This document shows, piece after piece, positions 7,263-17,625 of a stretch of DNA of 64,000 nucleotides. Origin of the DNA: Actinoplanes lutulentus (GTDB lineage: Bacteria; Actinomycetota; Actinomycetes; Mycobacteriales; Micromonosporaceae); the NCBI RefSeq assembly GCF_003259845.1, contig NZ_QLMJ01000005.1, positions 310,001 through 374,000 of the forward strand. Direction: 5' to 3'. A program made the translations under genes and the position numbers. The notes below the pieces were generated by a model, which was not told where the DNA came from, did no database searches, and saw only the letters and a list, made by a program, of their open reading frames with translations. Positions within the stretch are counted from its first letter, which is position 1; each line of letters starts with the position of its first letter.

Positions 7263-7982
7263 CTAGCCCATTTTCTTCCAGTGATCATGGACGGTCGCCA
7301 GGCTCTTCTTCAAAGAAGGGTTGCCGTCCATGTCGACCATGACCGTGACAACACTGCGCTCGGCGCTGGTGCGCCAGCAGACGAGCATGTTGTCGCGTTT
7401 CGCCGCTGGCTTGTTCGACATGAACTGGAAGGTCTGTGAGCAGTCCACGTTCCCATGGGCAGTCACCCCGCCGGCTATCCACGCCAATTCTTCCTGCCCT
7501 GTCAGATCCCCTCGCGCGGTCACTACCCGGAGGCTGCCGTTCTTGTCCCTTGTGTTGACGGGCGTGGCGAGGTCGCTGGCCGGAGTCGCGAATTGCTGCA
7601 CGCGGGGCCGCTTGACCTCGACGTGATGCTTGGCGGCCTCGCTGCGTACTGTTGCGAGGTGGGAGGCCAGGCTCGGCGGCAAGGCCGAGGAGATCGGTGG
7701 AAGGTTGAGTCCCGGCGTGCTTGAGGTCTCGGTGCTGCCGGCGGTTGGAGATGTGGCGCCAGAAACAGTGGTGATGGTGGCGGACGGCGTAAGCGCCTGA
7801 GTGGGTGTCAACGCCGCCAAGTCCCGCCCCGTAGACCCCTCGTCAGGGGTAGCCACATCCGTGGCGATGAAAGTTCCGATCGCCAGAATGGCTAGTCCTG
7901 CGGTTCCGATCGCTGCCCGTCTAGTGTTCTTGGATCGGCGTGCTCGGGTCGCTGATGTCTTATTCGAAGCCTTATTGGGCAT
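7263..7982 (-). CDS. Membrane-anchored CWRTS-domain protein, paralogue 1
   Basis: A 239-residue protein: basic cytoplasmic N-terminus, one membrane helix at about 23-41, a Thr/Ser/Pro-rich linker to about 140, and a C-terminal domain at 148-239. That domain carries Cys181 and Cys202 (VCWRTSAERSVVTV) and ends in HDHWKKMG. Two more proteins in this window (8116-8850 and 11130-11849) have the same architecture, the same 21-residue Cys spacing, and the same CWRTS-x-x-RSVVT and E/H-W-x-K/R-L/M-G ending. I do not recognise a named family. The paired cysteines and extracellular topology suggest a disulfide-stabilised surface domain. This copy is the most diverged and lacks the upstream 21-nt element shared by the other two. 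GAAGGA precedes the ATG. Confidence 0.65.
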   Translation of the reverse strand: MPNKASNKTSATRARRSKNTRRAAIGTAGLAILAIGTFIATDVATPDEGSTGRDLAALTPTQALTPSATITTVSGATSPTAGSTETSSTPGLNLPPISSALPPSLASHLATVRSEAAKHHVEVKRPRVQQFATPASDLATPVNTRDKNGSLRVVTARGDLTGQEELAWIAGGVTAHGNVDCSQTFQFMSNKPAAKRDNMLVCWRTSAERSVVTVMVDMDGNPSLKKSLATVHDHWKKMG

Positions 7983-8068
7983 CCCTAGTTCCTTCTACGG
8001 ATATCGGCATTGGTCGCACCGCGATTCACGGGTGCAGTTGTCATATTTCATAGGCTGTGGCTAAGGAA

Positions 8069-8101
8069 AACCGCGGCTGGGCGCTCAGCCCGGCCGCGGT
8101 T
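8069..8101. terminator. Hairpin terminator after CWRTS paralogue 2
   Basis: AACCGCGGCTGGGC (8069-8082) pairs with 8088-8101, giving 14 pairs with one T-G wobble and a 5-nt loop. It starts 14 nt beyond the leftward stop at 8116. Confidence 0.75.
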
Positions 8102-8115
8102 CGCTGATACGTTAA

Positions 8116-8850
8116 TCAGCCGAGTTTCGCCCATTCGCTTTTGATGATATCGACGCTCTCGGCTGCCGGGGGCGTCCCCCTTGGTGCCACTGCCATTGTC
8201 ACAACGCTTCGATCCTTCGAGGTCCGCCAGCACAGCAGCAGTGTCGGTTTTTCGCTTGCGGGTGCTCCTGCGCTAAAACGAACCTTGTTCGTGCACTCGA
8301 CGCCGTCACCGGCTGACTCGCCTTTTTCCGCAGCCAGCAGTCGTTGGCCCTGGTTCGACAGGTCGAACTTCGCGCTTTCCACCTGGACCGTGCTGCTGCC
8401 GACCGTTACGGTGCGCCGAGTTGCCTCACCTTTTGACTCTGCGGTCAAAGCGCGCTGCACTGAGACGCCGTCCTCGGCCATCTTCTTGCGGGCTTCCCGG
8501 ATTTCCTCGCGGACCTCTTCGTCGCTCTTCTCGTCCTTCTTCGAGGCGGTGGTGGTGGCGCTCGCTGACTGGCTCGCCGTCGCGGAAGCGGTGGCTGAAG
8601 CAGAAGCCGACGCTGAGGCCGACGCCGACGACAGCTCCGATGGCGCCGCCTCCGCAGGTGGCACCACCTCACTGGCGGTAGCCACCACCGGCGCCGCCGG
8701 TGGTTCCTTCAGGCTTTCCGAATCTGAACTCCCCATCTGCGCCGACGCATAAGCCGCGCCACCGGCCAGCACCACAGCCGCGCCTGCGGTTCCGATCAGG
8801 ATGCGCCTGCGGCGGCTGCTGGGAGCAGTAGTCGAGTCGTTCTCTGTCAT
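8116..8850 (-). CDS. Membrane-anchored CWRTS-domain protein, paralogue 2
   Basis: A 244-residue protein from ATG 8850, chosen because GGAGG lies 8 nt upstream; an ATG at 8913 lacks a site and would cover the conserved upstream element. It has an Arg-rich start, a membrane helix at about 17-38, a Ser/Ala tandem stretch at 74-99 typical of an extracellular stalk, a charged helix at about 104-130, and the C-terminal domain at 150-244 with Cys186 and Cys207 (LLCWRTSKDRSVVTMAV) ending SEWAKLG. It is clearly paralogous to 11130-11849 (nearly the same sequence over the last 60 residues) and more distantly to 7263-7982. It is divergent from the subtilase gene. Function unknown; it could be a substrate, partner or inhibitor of that protease (inference from position only). 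Confidence 0.65.
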   Translation of the reverse strand: MTENDSTTAPSSRRRRILIGTAGAAVVLAGGAAYASAQMGSSDSESLKEPPAAPVVATASEVVPPAEAAPSELSSASASASASASATASATASQSASATTTASKKDEKSDEEVREEIREARKKMAEDGVSVQRALTAESKGEATRRTVTVGSSTVQVESAKFDLSNQGQRLLAAEKGESAGDGVECTNKVRFSAGAPASEKPTLLLCWRTSKDRSVVTMAVAPRGTPPAAESVDIIKSEWAKLG

Positions 8851-8896
8851 GTCACCGTCCTCCGGGGTTTTTGTCGCTTTTGAAACACCCACTCTT

Positions 8897-8917
8897 CCAA
8901 AAGATGAGGACATATCG
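8897..8917 (-). promoter_or_regulatory. 21-nt element conserved upstream of CWRTS paralogue 2
   Basis: The segment contains ATGAGGACATATCG and matches 11888-11908 at 19 of 21 positions, at a similar distance (47 against 39 nt) from the start codon of the paralogous gene. It is probably a shared promoter or operator. Confidence 0.5.
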
Positions 8918-9053
8918 CATGGAATCCGGATAATCGTCAGCTAATCACCAGGCTGGGTAGACGCTGCTACCCAGCCGCAACCGGACGCGATCTCATGACC
9001 GACCCCCGGCCGCCGATCCTCGAACCCGACGCCAACGTTAGGGGACGACGACG

Positions 9054-11078
<2,025 letters not shown>

Positions 11079-11091
11079 CGAAAACGATGAA

Positions 11092-11123
11092 AATGGGACA
11101 GGGCCGCGAGGCTCTGTCCCATT
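11092..11123. terminator. Bidirectional hairpin terminator
   Basis: AATGGGACAGGGCC (11092-11105) pairs with 11110-11123 (14 pairs, one G-T wobble) around a GCGA loop, between the subtilase stop and the converging CWRTS paralogue 3 stop. Confidence 0.85.
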
Positions 11124-11129
11124 CGTCGT

Positions 11130-11849
11130 TCACCCGAGCCGCGCCCACTCCTTGCCGATGATCTCGACGCTCGAACTCGTGGGCGGCTCACCGGACGGTA
11201 CGACGGCCATCGTGACGACGCTCCGCGCCTCCGACGTGCGCCAGCAAAGCAGCATCGTCGGCCGTGCGCTCGCGGCGGCACCTCCGCTGACCCGTACCTT
11301 TGTGGTGCATTTGACCCCCTGGCCGGCAGGCCTTCCGCGGTCGGCGGCGAGTGAAAGATCGCGCTCGCCGCTCAGGTCCCGGGGCGCCGAGACGATCCGG
11401 ATCGTGCCGTTCTCCAGCAGCTCGGTGCGCTCGGAGACCGGGTCGAGCTCCGCGCCCGCCGCGTTGAGCTGGGCCTCTGCCGCTGCGGAGGCTGCCGCCT
11501 CCGCAGCGGACACGCTGTCCGAAGGTGACGGGACCGGGCTGATCTCCACTGCCTCCGCCGCCGGCTTGGTGGTCTTTTTCGGGGTACGCGTAACCGAAGG
11601 CTCAGGCGTCGGAGGCTCCGTGGTCTCTTCGGTCTGCGGCGCCAGGGCCGCGGGCTCGGGGAGTGTCGGCTGGTCGGAGCTGGTGAGCTGAAGCGCGAGG
11701 AACCCGGCGCCGGCCAGTACCGCGGCAGCGCCGACGACCCCGACGACCGCCTGCTTACGCCGCAGGCTGCGACGCTCCGGAGTGTCGGCGACGGCCGAGG
11801 CGTAGAGGCCGCCGCTGGTCGTGGGTTCGTGCTGCTCCTCGTCGGCCAT
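11130..11849 (-). CDS. Membrane-anchored CWRTS-domain protein, paralogue 3
   Basis: A 239-residue protein: cytoplasmic acidic start, Arg/Lys stop-transfer, membrane helix at about 34-54, a Pro/Thr/Glu-rich linker (60-110), an Ala-rich helix (113-132), and the C-terminal domain at 140-239 with Cys181 and Cys202 (LLCWRTSEARSVVTMAV) ending KEWARLG. It is almost the same length as paralogue 1 but closest in sequence to paralogue 2, with which it also shares a 21-nt upstream element. GGGAGGA lies 8 nt before ATG 11849. The gene converges on the subtilase. No enzyme motif is visible; the conserved cysteines and Trp suggest a small folded extracytoplasmic domain. Confidence 0.65.
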   Translation of the reverse strand: MADEEQHEPTTSGGLYASAVADTPERRSLRRKQAVVGVVGAAAVLAGAGFLALQLTSSDQPTLPEPAALAPQTEETTEPPTPEPSVTRTPKKTTKPAAEAVEISPVPSPSDSVSAAEAAASAAAEAQLNAAGAELDPVSERTELLENGTIRIVSAPRDLSGERDLSLAADRGRPAGQGVKCTTKVRVSGGAAASARPTMLLCWRTSEARSVVTMAVVPSGEPPTSSSVEIIGKEWARLG

Positions 11850-11887
11850 GTCGGCGTCCTCCCATCCAAGAGCGAATCACCATGCTC

Positions 11888-11908
11888 CCAAAGAATGAGG
11901 ACATATCG
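11888..11908 (-). promoter_or_regulatory. 21-nt element conserved upstream of CWRTS paralogue 3
   Basis: Second copy of the element at 8897-8917, with only two differences in the middle. Both lie upstream of leftward paralogous genes, and the surrounding intergenic bases are otherwise unlike. Confidence 0.5.
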
Positions 11909-12122
11909 GGCGGAAATCTCCAAGGTCTCGCCGGTCCCCGGCGTGGGCCAGCGCTGTCGGATCGAGGTCAGCCGCCCTGGTCCGCGCGTTCTGCGAGGTC
12001 ACCTTCTTCAGGGACGGGCGTTGACCGGGCATCGGATCGCCCCCAAGGTTGTGGGGATATGGGTGCGATGGCGGCGGACTCGAGCCGTTCCCTCATGCCC
12101 GGATGACGGGGAGGAGGGGCAC

Positions 12123-12347
12123 TTGCCCGGCGACCAGGTGGAGCACACCCCCGCGCGGCCGTCCTGGGACTGCCAGGCCTGCGGTCGTCCCTGGCCCTGC
12201 GACCCCGCCCGAGACCGGCTGTCCCGCGAGAACGGCCGCGTCGAACTGGCCGTGAAGATGTGGGACCACATCGAGGAAGCCGCCCGCGACATGCCGCAGT
12301 CCCCGGCGTCGGAGTTGTTCGACCGCTTCCTGCGCTGGACCGACTGA
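12123..12347 (+). CDS. Small Cys/Trp-containing conserved actinomycete protein
   Basis: A 74-residue protein. The core HTPARPSWDCQACGRPWPCD has two cysteines two residues apart and a third five residues on, followed by an amphipathic helix ending in ELFDRFLRW. I recall similar HxPxRPxWxCxxCGxPWPCxPA proteins as small conserved hypotheticals in Micromonosporaceae, possibly zinc-binding; function unknown. The start is uncertain: TTG 12123 has GGAGG 8 nt upstream, while GTG 12138 is the alternative. The reading frame stays open further left but that part lacks coding character. The gene is monocistronic. Confidence 0.6.
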   Translation: MPGDQVEHTPARPSWDCQACGRPWPCDPARDRLSRENGRVELAVKMWDHIEEAARDMPQSPASELFDRFLRWTD

Positions 12348-12354
12348 CCCCACC

Positions 12355-12407
12355 GGCTTAACGCCACGGCCCCCGGCTGAACGCCACGGCGACCGCAGCG
12401 TTAAGCC
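12355..12407. terminator. Inverted repeat between convergent genes
   Basis: GGCTTAACGC (12355-12364) pairs with GCGTTAAGCC (12398-12407); a near-copy, GGCTGAACGC, lies at 12375-12384. The loop is long, so terminator strength is doubtful. Confidence 0.35.
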
Positions 12408-12419
12408 GCAAACACACGC

Positions 12420-13193
12420 TCAGCGGACGCCGGCCACCGCCGCGTCCGTGCCGCCTCGCCAGATCACGCCGGCCTCGCGGAACCCGCCCGTCAGCAACGC
12501 CGAAACATGCCACGAAGCCGGCGGCGTCCACTCCTCCGCGTCGTGCTCCCGCTTCGGGTAGATCCGCTCCCGCTCGACCGCCTTCGGCGCGAGCACCGGG
12601 TCAGCCGCCGCACGGGCCCACCAATCCGGCCACGACGTCGAAGCGCCGGACGCGTACCGTGCCTCGCGCTGAACCCGCGCGTGATCGCGCAGCTTGACCG
12701 AGAGTTCTGGCAGGCCCTCCTCGGGCATGTGGTCGGCGTTCGCGAAGACGCCGCCGGGCCGCAGCACCTCGCGGATCTCGGCGTAGAGGGCGCTCACCCG
12801 CGCCGCGGGCAGCCAGTGCAGTGCCGTCGCGGTCAGCACCGCGTCGAATCCCTCGGCCGGCAGCTTGGCCCGCCAGCCCGGGTCGCTCAGGTCGGCGTCG
12901 ACGATCGTCGCGCGGTCACCGAACGTGTGCAGCGAGGACTCGGCGATCGTCAGCAGCACCGGGTCCTGGTCGAGCACGGTGACCTGAGCGCCGGGGAAGC
13001 GGGCGAGCGTCCGCAAGCTGATCGACCCGGTCCCGCCGGCGAGATCGAGCAGACGCGGAGCACCACCGCCGGTGACAGCGGCGACGGCGTCGAGCATGGC
13101 CTCGAGCCGGTGCTCGCGGTCCGGCATGAACGCCTCTTGCTGCCGGTCCCACGACTCCTGCCACACGGCGGGGTTGTTCAGGTAAGCACTCAT
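12420..13193 (-). CDS. Class I SAM-dependent methyltransferase
   Basis: A 257-residue protein from ATG 13193, matching the start of recognisable sequence (MSAYLNNPAVWQESWDRQQ). Rossmann motif I is LLDLAGGTGS, followed by the acidic VTVLDQD after strand 2, VDADLSD (motif II region) and VLTATALHWL (motif III). Overall it resembles small-molecule methyltransferases of the UbiE/trans-aconitate type; the substrate cannot be told. It starts only 14 nt after the vWA gene, so it may be the last gene of the SWIM/MoxR/DUF5682/vWA transcript, though it is not an obvious component of that system. Confidence 0.75.
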   Translation of the reverse strand: MSAYLNNPAVWQESWDRQQEAFMPDREHRLEAMLDAVAAVTGGGAPRLLDLAGGTGSISLRTLARFPGAQVTVLDQDPVLLTIAESSLHTFGDRATIVDADLSDPGWRAKLPAEGFDAVLTATALHWLPAARVSALYAEIREVLRPGGVFANADHMPEEGLPELSVKLRDHARVQREARYASGASTSWPDWWARAAADPVLAPKAVERERIYPKREHDAEEWTPPASWHVSALLTGGFREAGVIWRGGTDAAVAGVR

Positions 13194-13207
13194 GCCCCTC
13201 AGGGTAG

Positions 13208-14368
13208 TTACATCCGGGCGGCGAACGCCATCAGATCCCGCCTCTCGATCGCCGCCGCCATCAACTCGGGGAAGGCGTCCGGTGTGCACGCGAACGCCGG
13301 AACACCCAGAGCCGCGAGAGCCGCCGCGTTCTCATGGTCGTAAGTGGGCGCGCCCTCGTCGGAGAGCGCCAGCAGCGCCACGACCTGCACCCCCGCCGCT
13401 TTCATCTCGGCGGCCCGGCGCAGCATCTCGTCGCGCACACCACCCTCGTACAGATCGCTGATCAGCACGAAGATGCTGTCCCGCGGCCGGGTGATCAGCT
13501 GCTGTGAGTACGCCATCGCCCGGTTGATGTCCGTCCCACCGCCCAGCTGCGTCCCGAACAGCACCTCCACCGGATCGTTCAAAACAGGTGTCAGGTCCAC
13601 CACCGAGGTGTCGAAGACGACAAGCGACGTCCGCAGCGACCGCATCGACGCCAGCACCGCCGCGAACACCCCGGAGAACACCACGGACGCGGCCATCGAC
13701 CCGGACTGGTCGACGCAGAGCACCACGTCCCGCTGTACCGCGGTGGTCCGCCGTCCGTAACCGATCAGCCGTTCCGGGATCACGGTCCGGTGTTCGGCCT
13801 GGTAGTGCTTGAGGTTGGCGCGGATCGTCCGGTCCCAGTCGATGTCCGCGTGCCGGGGCCGGTTGATCCGCGACGCCCGGTTCAGCGCACCGGTCACCGC
13901 CGACCGGGTCTGCTGGGTGATCCGCCGCTCCAACTGCTCGACGACGGTACGCACCACCTGCCGCGCCGCCTGTTTCGTCGCGTCCGGCATGACCCGGTTG
14001 AGCGAGAGCAGCGTGCCGACCAGGTGCACGTCGGGTTCGACAGCGGCGAGCATCTCGGGTTCGAGCAGCAGCCGGGTGAGGTCGAGGCGTTCGATCGCGT
14101 CGGCCTGCATGACCTGCACGACAGTGCTGGGGAAGTACTCCCGGATGTCGCCGAGCCAGCGCGCGACCTTGGGCGCCGAGCTGCCGAGGCCGGCCGACCG
14201 CTGTTTCGCCGAGCCGGAGCCGGAGTCGCCGCCGTCGTAGAGCGCGGCCAGCGCCGCGTCCATCGCGCCGTCCTTACCGGCGGCGGCCCTACCCAGCGAC
14301 TCGTCGGCCTCACCGCCGAGAGCGAGCCGCCAGCGCCGCTGCCGCTCCCGCGAAGCATCCTCGGTCAT
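13208..14368 (-). CDS. vWA domain protein of a MoxR-vWA operon
   Basis: A 386-residue cytoplasmic protein. The N-terminal half is helical and charged. The vWA domain occupies about 215-370 with a canonical MIDAS CVDQSGSM (DxSxS), the downstream Thr in GGGTDINRAM, and a conserved ISDLYEGG. ATG 14368 is preferred over an upstream ATG because GGGAGGGAAGGA precedes it. It lies 31 nt after the DUF5682 gene and belongs to the leftward operon. Family knowledge: MoxR AAA+ ATPases pair with vWA partners to remodel or mature other proteins; the two genes here fit that pairing. Confidence 0.85.
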   Translation of the reverse strand: MTEDASRERQRRWRLALGGEADESLGRAAAGKDGAMDAALAALYDGGDSGSGSAKQRSAGLGSSAPKVARWLGDIREYFPSTVVQVMQADAIERLDLTRLLLEPEMLAAVEPDVHLVGTLLSLNRVMPDATKQAARQVVRTVVEQLERRITQQTRSAVTGALNRASRINRPRHADIDWDRTIRANLKHYQAEHRTVIPERLIGYGRRTTAVQRDVVLCVDQSGSMAASVVFSGVFAAVLASMRSLRTSLVVFDTSVVDLTPVLNDPVEVLFGTQLGGGTDINRAMAYSQQLITRPRDSIFVLISDLYEGGVRDEMLRRAAEMKAAGVQVVALLALSDEGAPTYDHENAAALAALGVPAFACTPDAFPELMAAAIERRDLMAFAARM

Positions 14369-14399
14369 GATCCTTCCCTCCCAGAAGAAAGCCACGCGA

Positions 14400-16571
14400 T
14401 CACGAACGAACCCCCAAACCACGGCCGAGCAGCGCACTCAACGTCGGCAGCACGGAAACCGCCCGCTCCCGATCCAGCTCTACGACCGCGTCCACCCCGC
14501 CACCACCCCGAACCCCGCGAGCCACCCGCTCACCGATGGCCCGGCGCTCACCCGCGTCGAACCCGCCGAACGTCCGCCGCAGCAACGGCAGCACGTCCTC
14601 GAACGACTCCGCCGGAATGTCCGCCATCCACTCGTCCACCAGCGACAACAGCGCCTCGTCATGAACCAGCAGCAGCCCGCCACCGGCCAGGAACCCCTCC
14701 ACCCAGGCCGCAGCGTTCGCTGGTGAACCACCGACGGTCAGCGGCAGCCGGAGCCGCCGCCGCACCTCGGCGCTGTCCAGTCGCCCGGCGTCGAGCAACA
14801 ACCGGGTGAGCCGCCCCGCCGGCAGCCCGTGCAGACCGGGCCGCATCGCCAACAGGGAGATCGTGGCCAGCCACTGCTCGCGCAACCGTTCGTCGGCGAG
14901 CAGACCGACCGCCTGGTGCACGCCGTCCATCCCGTTGCGGAGATCACGAGCCGCCTCGTCGGACAACGATCCGGCCGCCGACGGCAGCCCGGCGCAGATT
15001 CGCCCGAGCAGGCCGGCGGTCACCACCGACAAACCCGAGACGTCGGTACGCCGGACGTCCCCGTACCGCAGAGTCCGCGCCAAAGCGGGCAGTGCGGCCA
15101 TCAAATGGTGCACGTCGGCGTCGAGCGCGGCCCGGGTGTCCAGCGCCGCGAGCACCGCCGGATAGGCGTCGGGGAGGTCCGCCAGCAGGCAGATCTCGAC
15201 CAGCTCGGTGACCTCGGCGAGCGTGCTGGCGGCGTGCGCGCGCCGGGTCACCCGGGCCGTAGCGGCGGAGACGACAGTGGTGCCCCACATGCTCGACTCG
15301 ACGAGCCGGACCGCGAACTCCGGCTGCCAGCAGATCCGCCACTCCTCACGGAACGTGCCGGTGCCCCGCCGGCCGGGCGTGCGCTCGCCCCACGCCAGGT
15401 CGAGGGTGCGCAGCCGGTGCAGCAGCCGGCTGCGTCGCAGGTCGATGTCCCGCCGCAGGTCCAGGTCGAGGGCGCGCTCGGTGGGTTCGGGCTTGAGGCG
15501 CACGGATTTCTGCTGCGCGGCCAGGTCGCGGGCCAGCGGGACGGCCGGCATCTCGTCGGGAACCGTGCCGAGCCGTTCGCCGACGACGAGCCGGCGGGCG
15601 ATCAGCTCGGTGCGCAGCGGTTCGCCGTCGCACATCACGGCTTCGGCCGCTTCGGTGACCTCGGTCAGCCCGGCCAGGGGCCGTCCGCGCATCGTGGCGA
15701 GGGCCTCGGCCAGCCGGGTCGCCTCGATGACGTGCGCCGAGGAGGTCGGCACACCCTCGGACCGCAGCACCCCGGCGGCGTCGACGAGCCAGCGCGGCAC
15801 CACGTCACTCGCCGCGGTGAACAGGTGGTGGTACCAGCCCGGCGACCGCACACCCGCGCCATAACCGGACCAGGACGCCAGCCGCCCATACGTCCATGGC
15901 ACCCAGGTGAACGCGACCTTCGCCTTCTTGCGCCCCTTGAGCAGCGCGACGTCGTCCTTCACCGGCACCTTGCGCGCCAGCGCCGGCACATGCCATGCCC
16001 CGCACACCACCGCGATGTCGTCGTGCCGCCGCCGCTCCTCCCGTAGCACCTGCCGCATGTGCGCCTCCCGGACAAGATCCGAAGGATCTTCCTCGGCAGT
16101 GTCGCGAATCGCAGTCATCGCCTCCTCGATCGCCGCGAAAACGGGCACCCCGCGATGCTCGACCACGTCCTCCCACCAGCGCTCCGGATCGTCATAACCC
16201 GCTGCGGCCGCCAGCTCCCCGATCGGATCAACAGGCCGTCCCACTCGCCCTTCAAGATCCATTTGGTACGCGTAAGGCAGGTCGAAGAATCGAACAGGAA
16301 CACCGTTTCGTACGGCCCAGCTGATCGCCTGCCACTCCGGTGAGAAGACGGCAAACGGCCAGAAGGCGGCCCGCCCCGGATCGTCGACGGCATAACCGAG
16401 CAGAGCCACCGGCGGATTCAGCCCGCTGTCAGCCGCCCAGCGCACCAGATCGTCGGCTTCCGGCGGGCCCTCGATCAGCAGCACGCCGGGCCGCTGCCGT
16501 TCGAGTTCGCGCACCACGGCCCGCGCCGACCCGGGCCCGTGATGGCGTACGCCGTAGAGCCGTTCAGGCAT
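14400..16571 (-). CDS. DUF5682 family protein
   Basis: A 723-residue protein starting MPERLYGVRHHGPGSA, where an upstream in-frame extension to 16703 is only the shadow of the neighbouring gene. The first 300 residues contain YGVRHHGPG, LLIEGPP, FFDLPYAYQ and VVCGAWH, a pattern reminiscent of TraB/ChaN-type folds with conserved His and Glu. The remainder is long, helical and Arg/Leu-rich. DUF5682 proteins are known to me mainly from clusters with SWIM-zinc, MoxR and vWA genes, as here; the biochemical role is undefined. Its start overlaps the MoxR stop by 8 bp. Confidence 0.75.
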   Translation of the reverse strand: MPERLYGVRHHGPGSARAVVRELERQRPGVLLIEGPPEADDLVRWAADSGLNPPVALLGYAVDDPGRAAFWPFAVFSPEWQAISWAVRNGVPVRFFDLPYAYQMDLEGRVGRPVDPIGELAAAAGYDDPERWWEDVVEHRGVPVFAAIEEAMTAIRDTAEEDPSDLVREAHMRQVLREERRRHDDIAVVCGAWHVPALARKVPVKDDVALLKGRKKAKVAFTWVPWTYGRLASWSGYGAGVRSPGWYHHLFTAASDVVPRWLVDAAGVLRSEGVPTSSAHVIEATRLAEALATMRGRPLAGLTEVTEAAEAVMCDGEPLRTELIARRLVVGERLGTVPDEMPAVPLARDLAAQQKSVRLKPEPTERALDLDLRRDIDLRRSRLLHRLRTLDLAWGERTPGRRGTGTFREEWRICWQPEFAVRLVESSMWGTTVVSAATARVTRRAHAASTLAEVTELVEICLLADLPDAYPAVLAALDTRAALDADVHHLMAALPALARTLRYGDVRRTDVSGLSVVTAGLLGRICAGLPSAAGSLSDEAARDLRNGMDGVHQAVGLLADERLREQWLATISLLAMRPGLHGLPAGRLTRLLLDAGRLDSAEVRRRLRLPLTVGGSPANAAAWVEGFLAGGGLLLVHDEALLSLVDEWMADIPAESFEDVLPLLRRTFGGFDAGERRAIGERVARGVRGGGGVDAVVELDRERAVSVLPTLSALLGRGLGVRS

Positions 16572-17625
16572 CGCGGGCTGCCCGGTAGAAGTCGAGCCAA
16601 TCGCTGCGCTCCCGGACCACCGTCTCCAGGTATTCGCGCCAGACCACCCCGTCCGACACCGGGTCCTTGACCACCGCGCCGAGGATGCCGGCGGCCACGT
16701 CACCCGGGTGCAGCGTGCCGTCGCCGAAGTGCGCCGCGAGCGCCATCCCGTTGGTGATCACCGAGATCGCCTCGGCCGTGGAGAGCGAGCCGGTCGGCGA
16801 CTTGAGCTTGGTACGCCCGTCCTCGGTCACCCCGGAACGCAGCTCGCGGAAGATCGTGACGACCCGCCGGATCTCGTCGAGAGCCTCCGGCACCTCGGGC
16901 AGTTCGAGGGACCGGCCGAGCTGCGCCACCCGCCGGGCGACGATCTCCACCTCGTCGTCGGCGTTCGCCGGTACCGGCAGCACGACCGTGTTGAACCTCC
17001 GCCGCAGCGCGCTGGACAGCTCGTTCACCCCGCGGTCCCGGTCGTTCGCCGTGGCGATCAGGTTGAACCCGCGCTCCGCCTGCACCTCGGTGTTCAGCTC
17101 CGGAACCGGCAGCGTCTTCTCCGACAGGATGGTGATCAGCGCGTCCTGCACGTCGGACGGTACCCGGGTGAGCTCCTCGAGCCGGATGATCGAGCCGAGC
17201 CGCATGGCCCGCATAACCGGGCTCGGCACCAGCGCCGCGTCGCTGGGTCCGTCGGCGAGCAGACGGGCGTAGTTCCAGCCGTACCGGATGGACTCCTCGG
17301 CTGTGCCGGCGGTGCCCTGCACCAGCAGCGTGGAGTCGCCGGAGATCGCCGCCGCGAGATGCTCGGAGACCCAGGTCTTCGCGGTGCCGGGCACACCGAG
17401 CAGCAGCAGCGCCCGGTCGGTGGCGAGCGTGGCGACGGCGACCTCGATGAGCCGGCGCGGCCCCACGTATTTCGGGGTGATCTTCGCGCCGTCGCCGAGC
17501 AGGTAGGTGACCACGGCGTGCGGGGACAGCCGCCAGCCCGGCGGCCGGTTCCGGTCGTCCGCGGCGGCGAGCAGGGCGAGCTCCTCGGCGTACTGGTCCT
17601 CGGCGTGCGGTCGCAGTGCGGTCAC
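16564..17625 (-). CDS. MoxR-type AAA+ ATPase
   Basis: A 353-residue AAA+ protein. Walker A is GVPGTAKT (77-84). Walker B-like RLEEL follows SIIR, then the sensor-1 region NLIATANDRDRGVNELSSALRRRF, with the arginine finger in the last segment. MoxR-family ATPases are chaperone-like motors that work with vWA proteins. The GTG start overlaps the SWIM-gene stop by 4 bp (GTGA), and the stop overlaps the DUF5682 start by 8 bp, so the four-gene operon is tightly coupled. Confidence 0.9.
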   Translation of the reverse strand: MTALRPHAEDQYAEELALLAAADDRNRPPGWRLSPHAVVTYLLGDGAKITPKYVGPRRLIEVAVATLATDRALLLLGVPGTAKTWVSEHLAAAISGDSTLLVQGTAGTAEESIRYGWNYARLLADGPSDAALVPSPVMRAMRLGSIIRLEELTRVPSDVQDALITILSEKTLPVPELNTEVQAERGFNLIATANDRDRGVNELSSALRRRFNTVVLPVPANADDEVEIVARRVAQLGRSLELPEVPEALDEIRRVVTIFRELRSGVTEDGRTKLKSPTGSLSTAEAISVITNGMALAAHFGDGTLHPGDVAAGILGAVVKDPVSDGVVWREYLETVVRERSDWLDFYRAARDA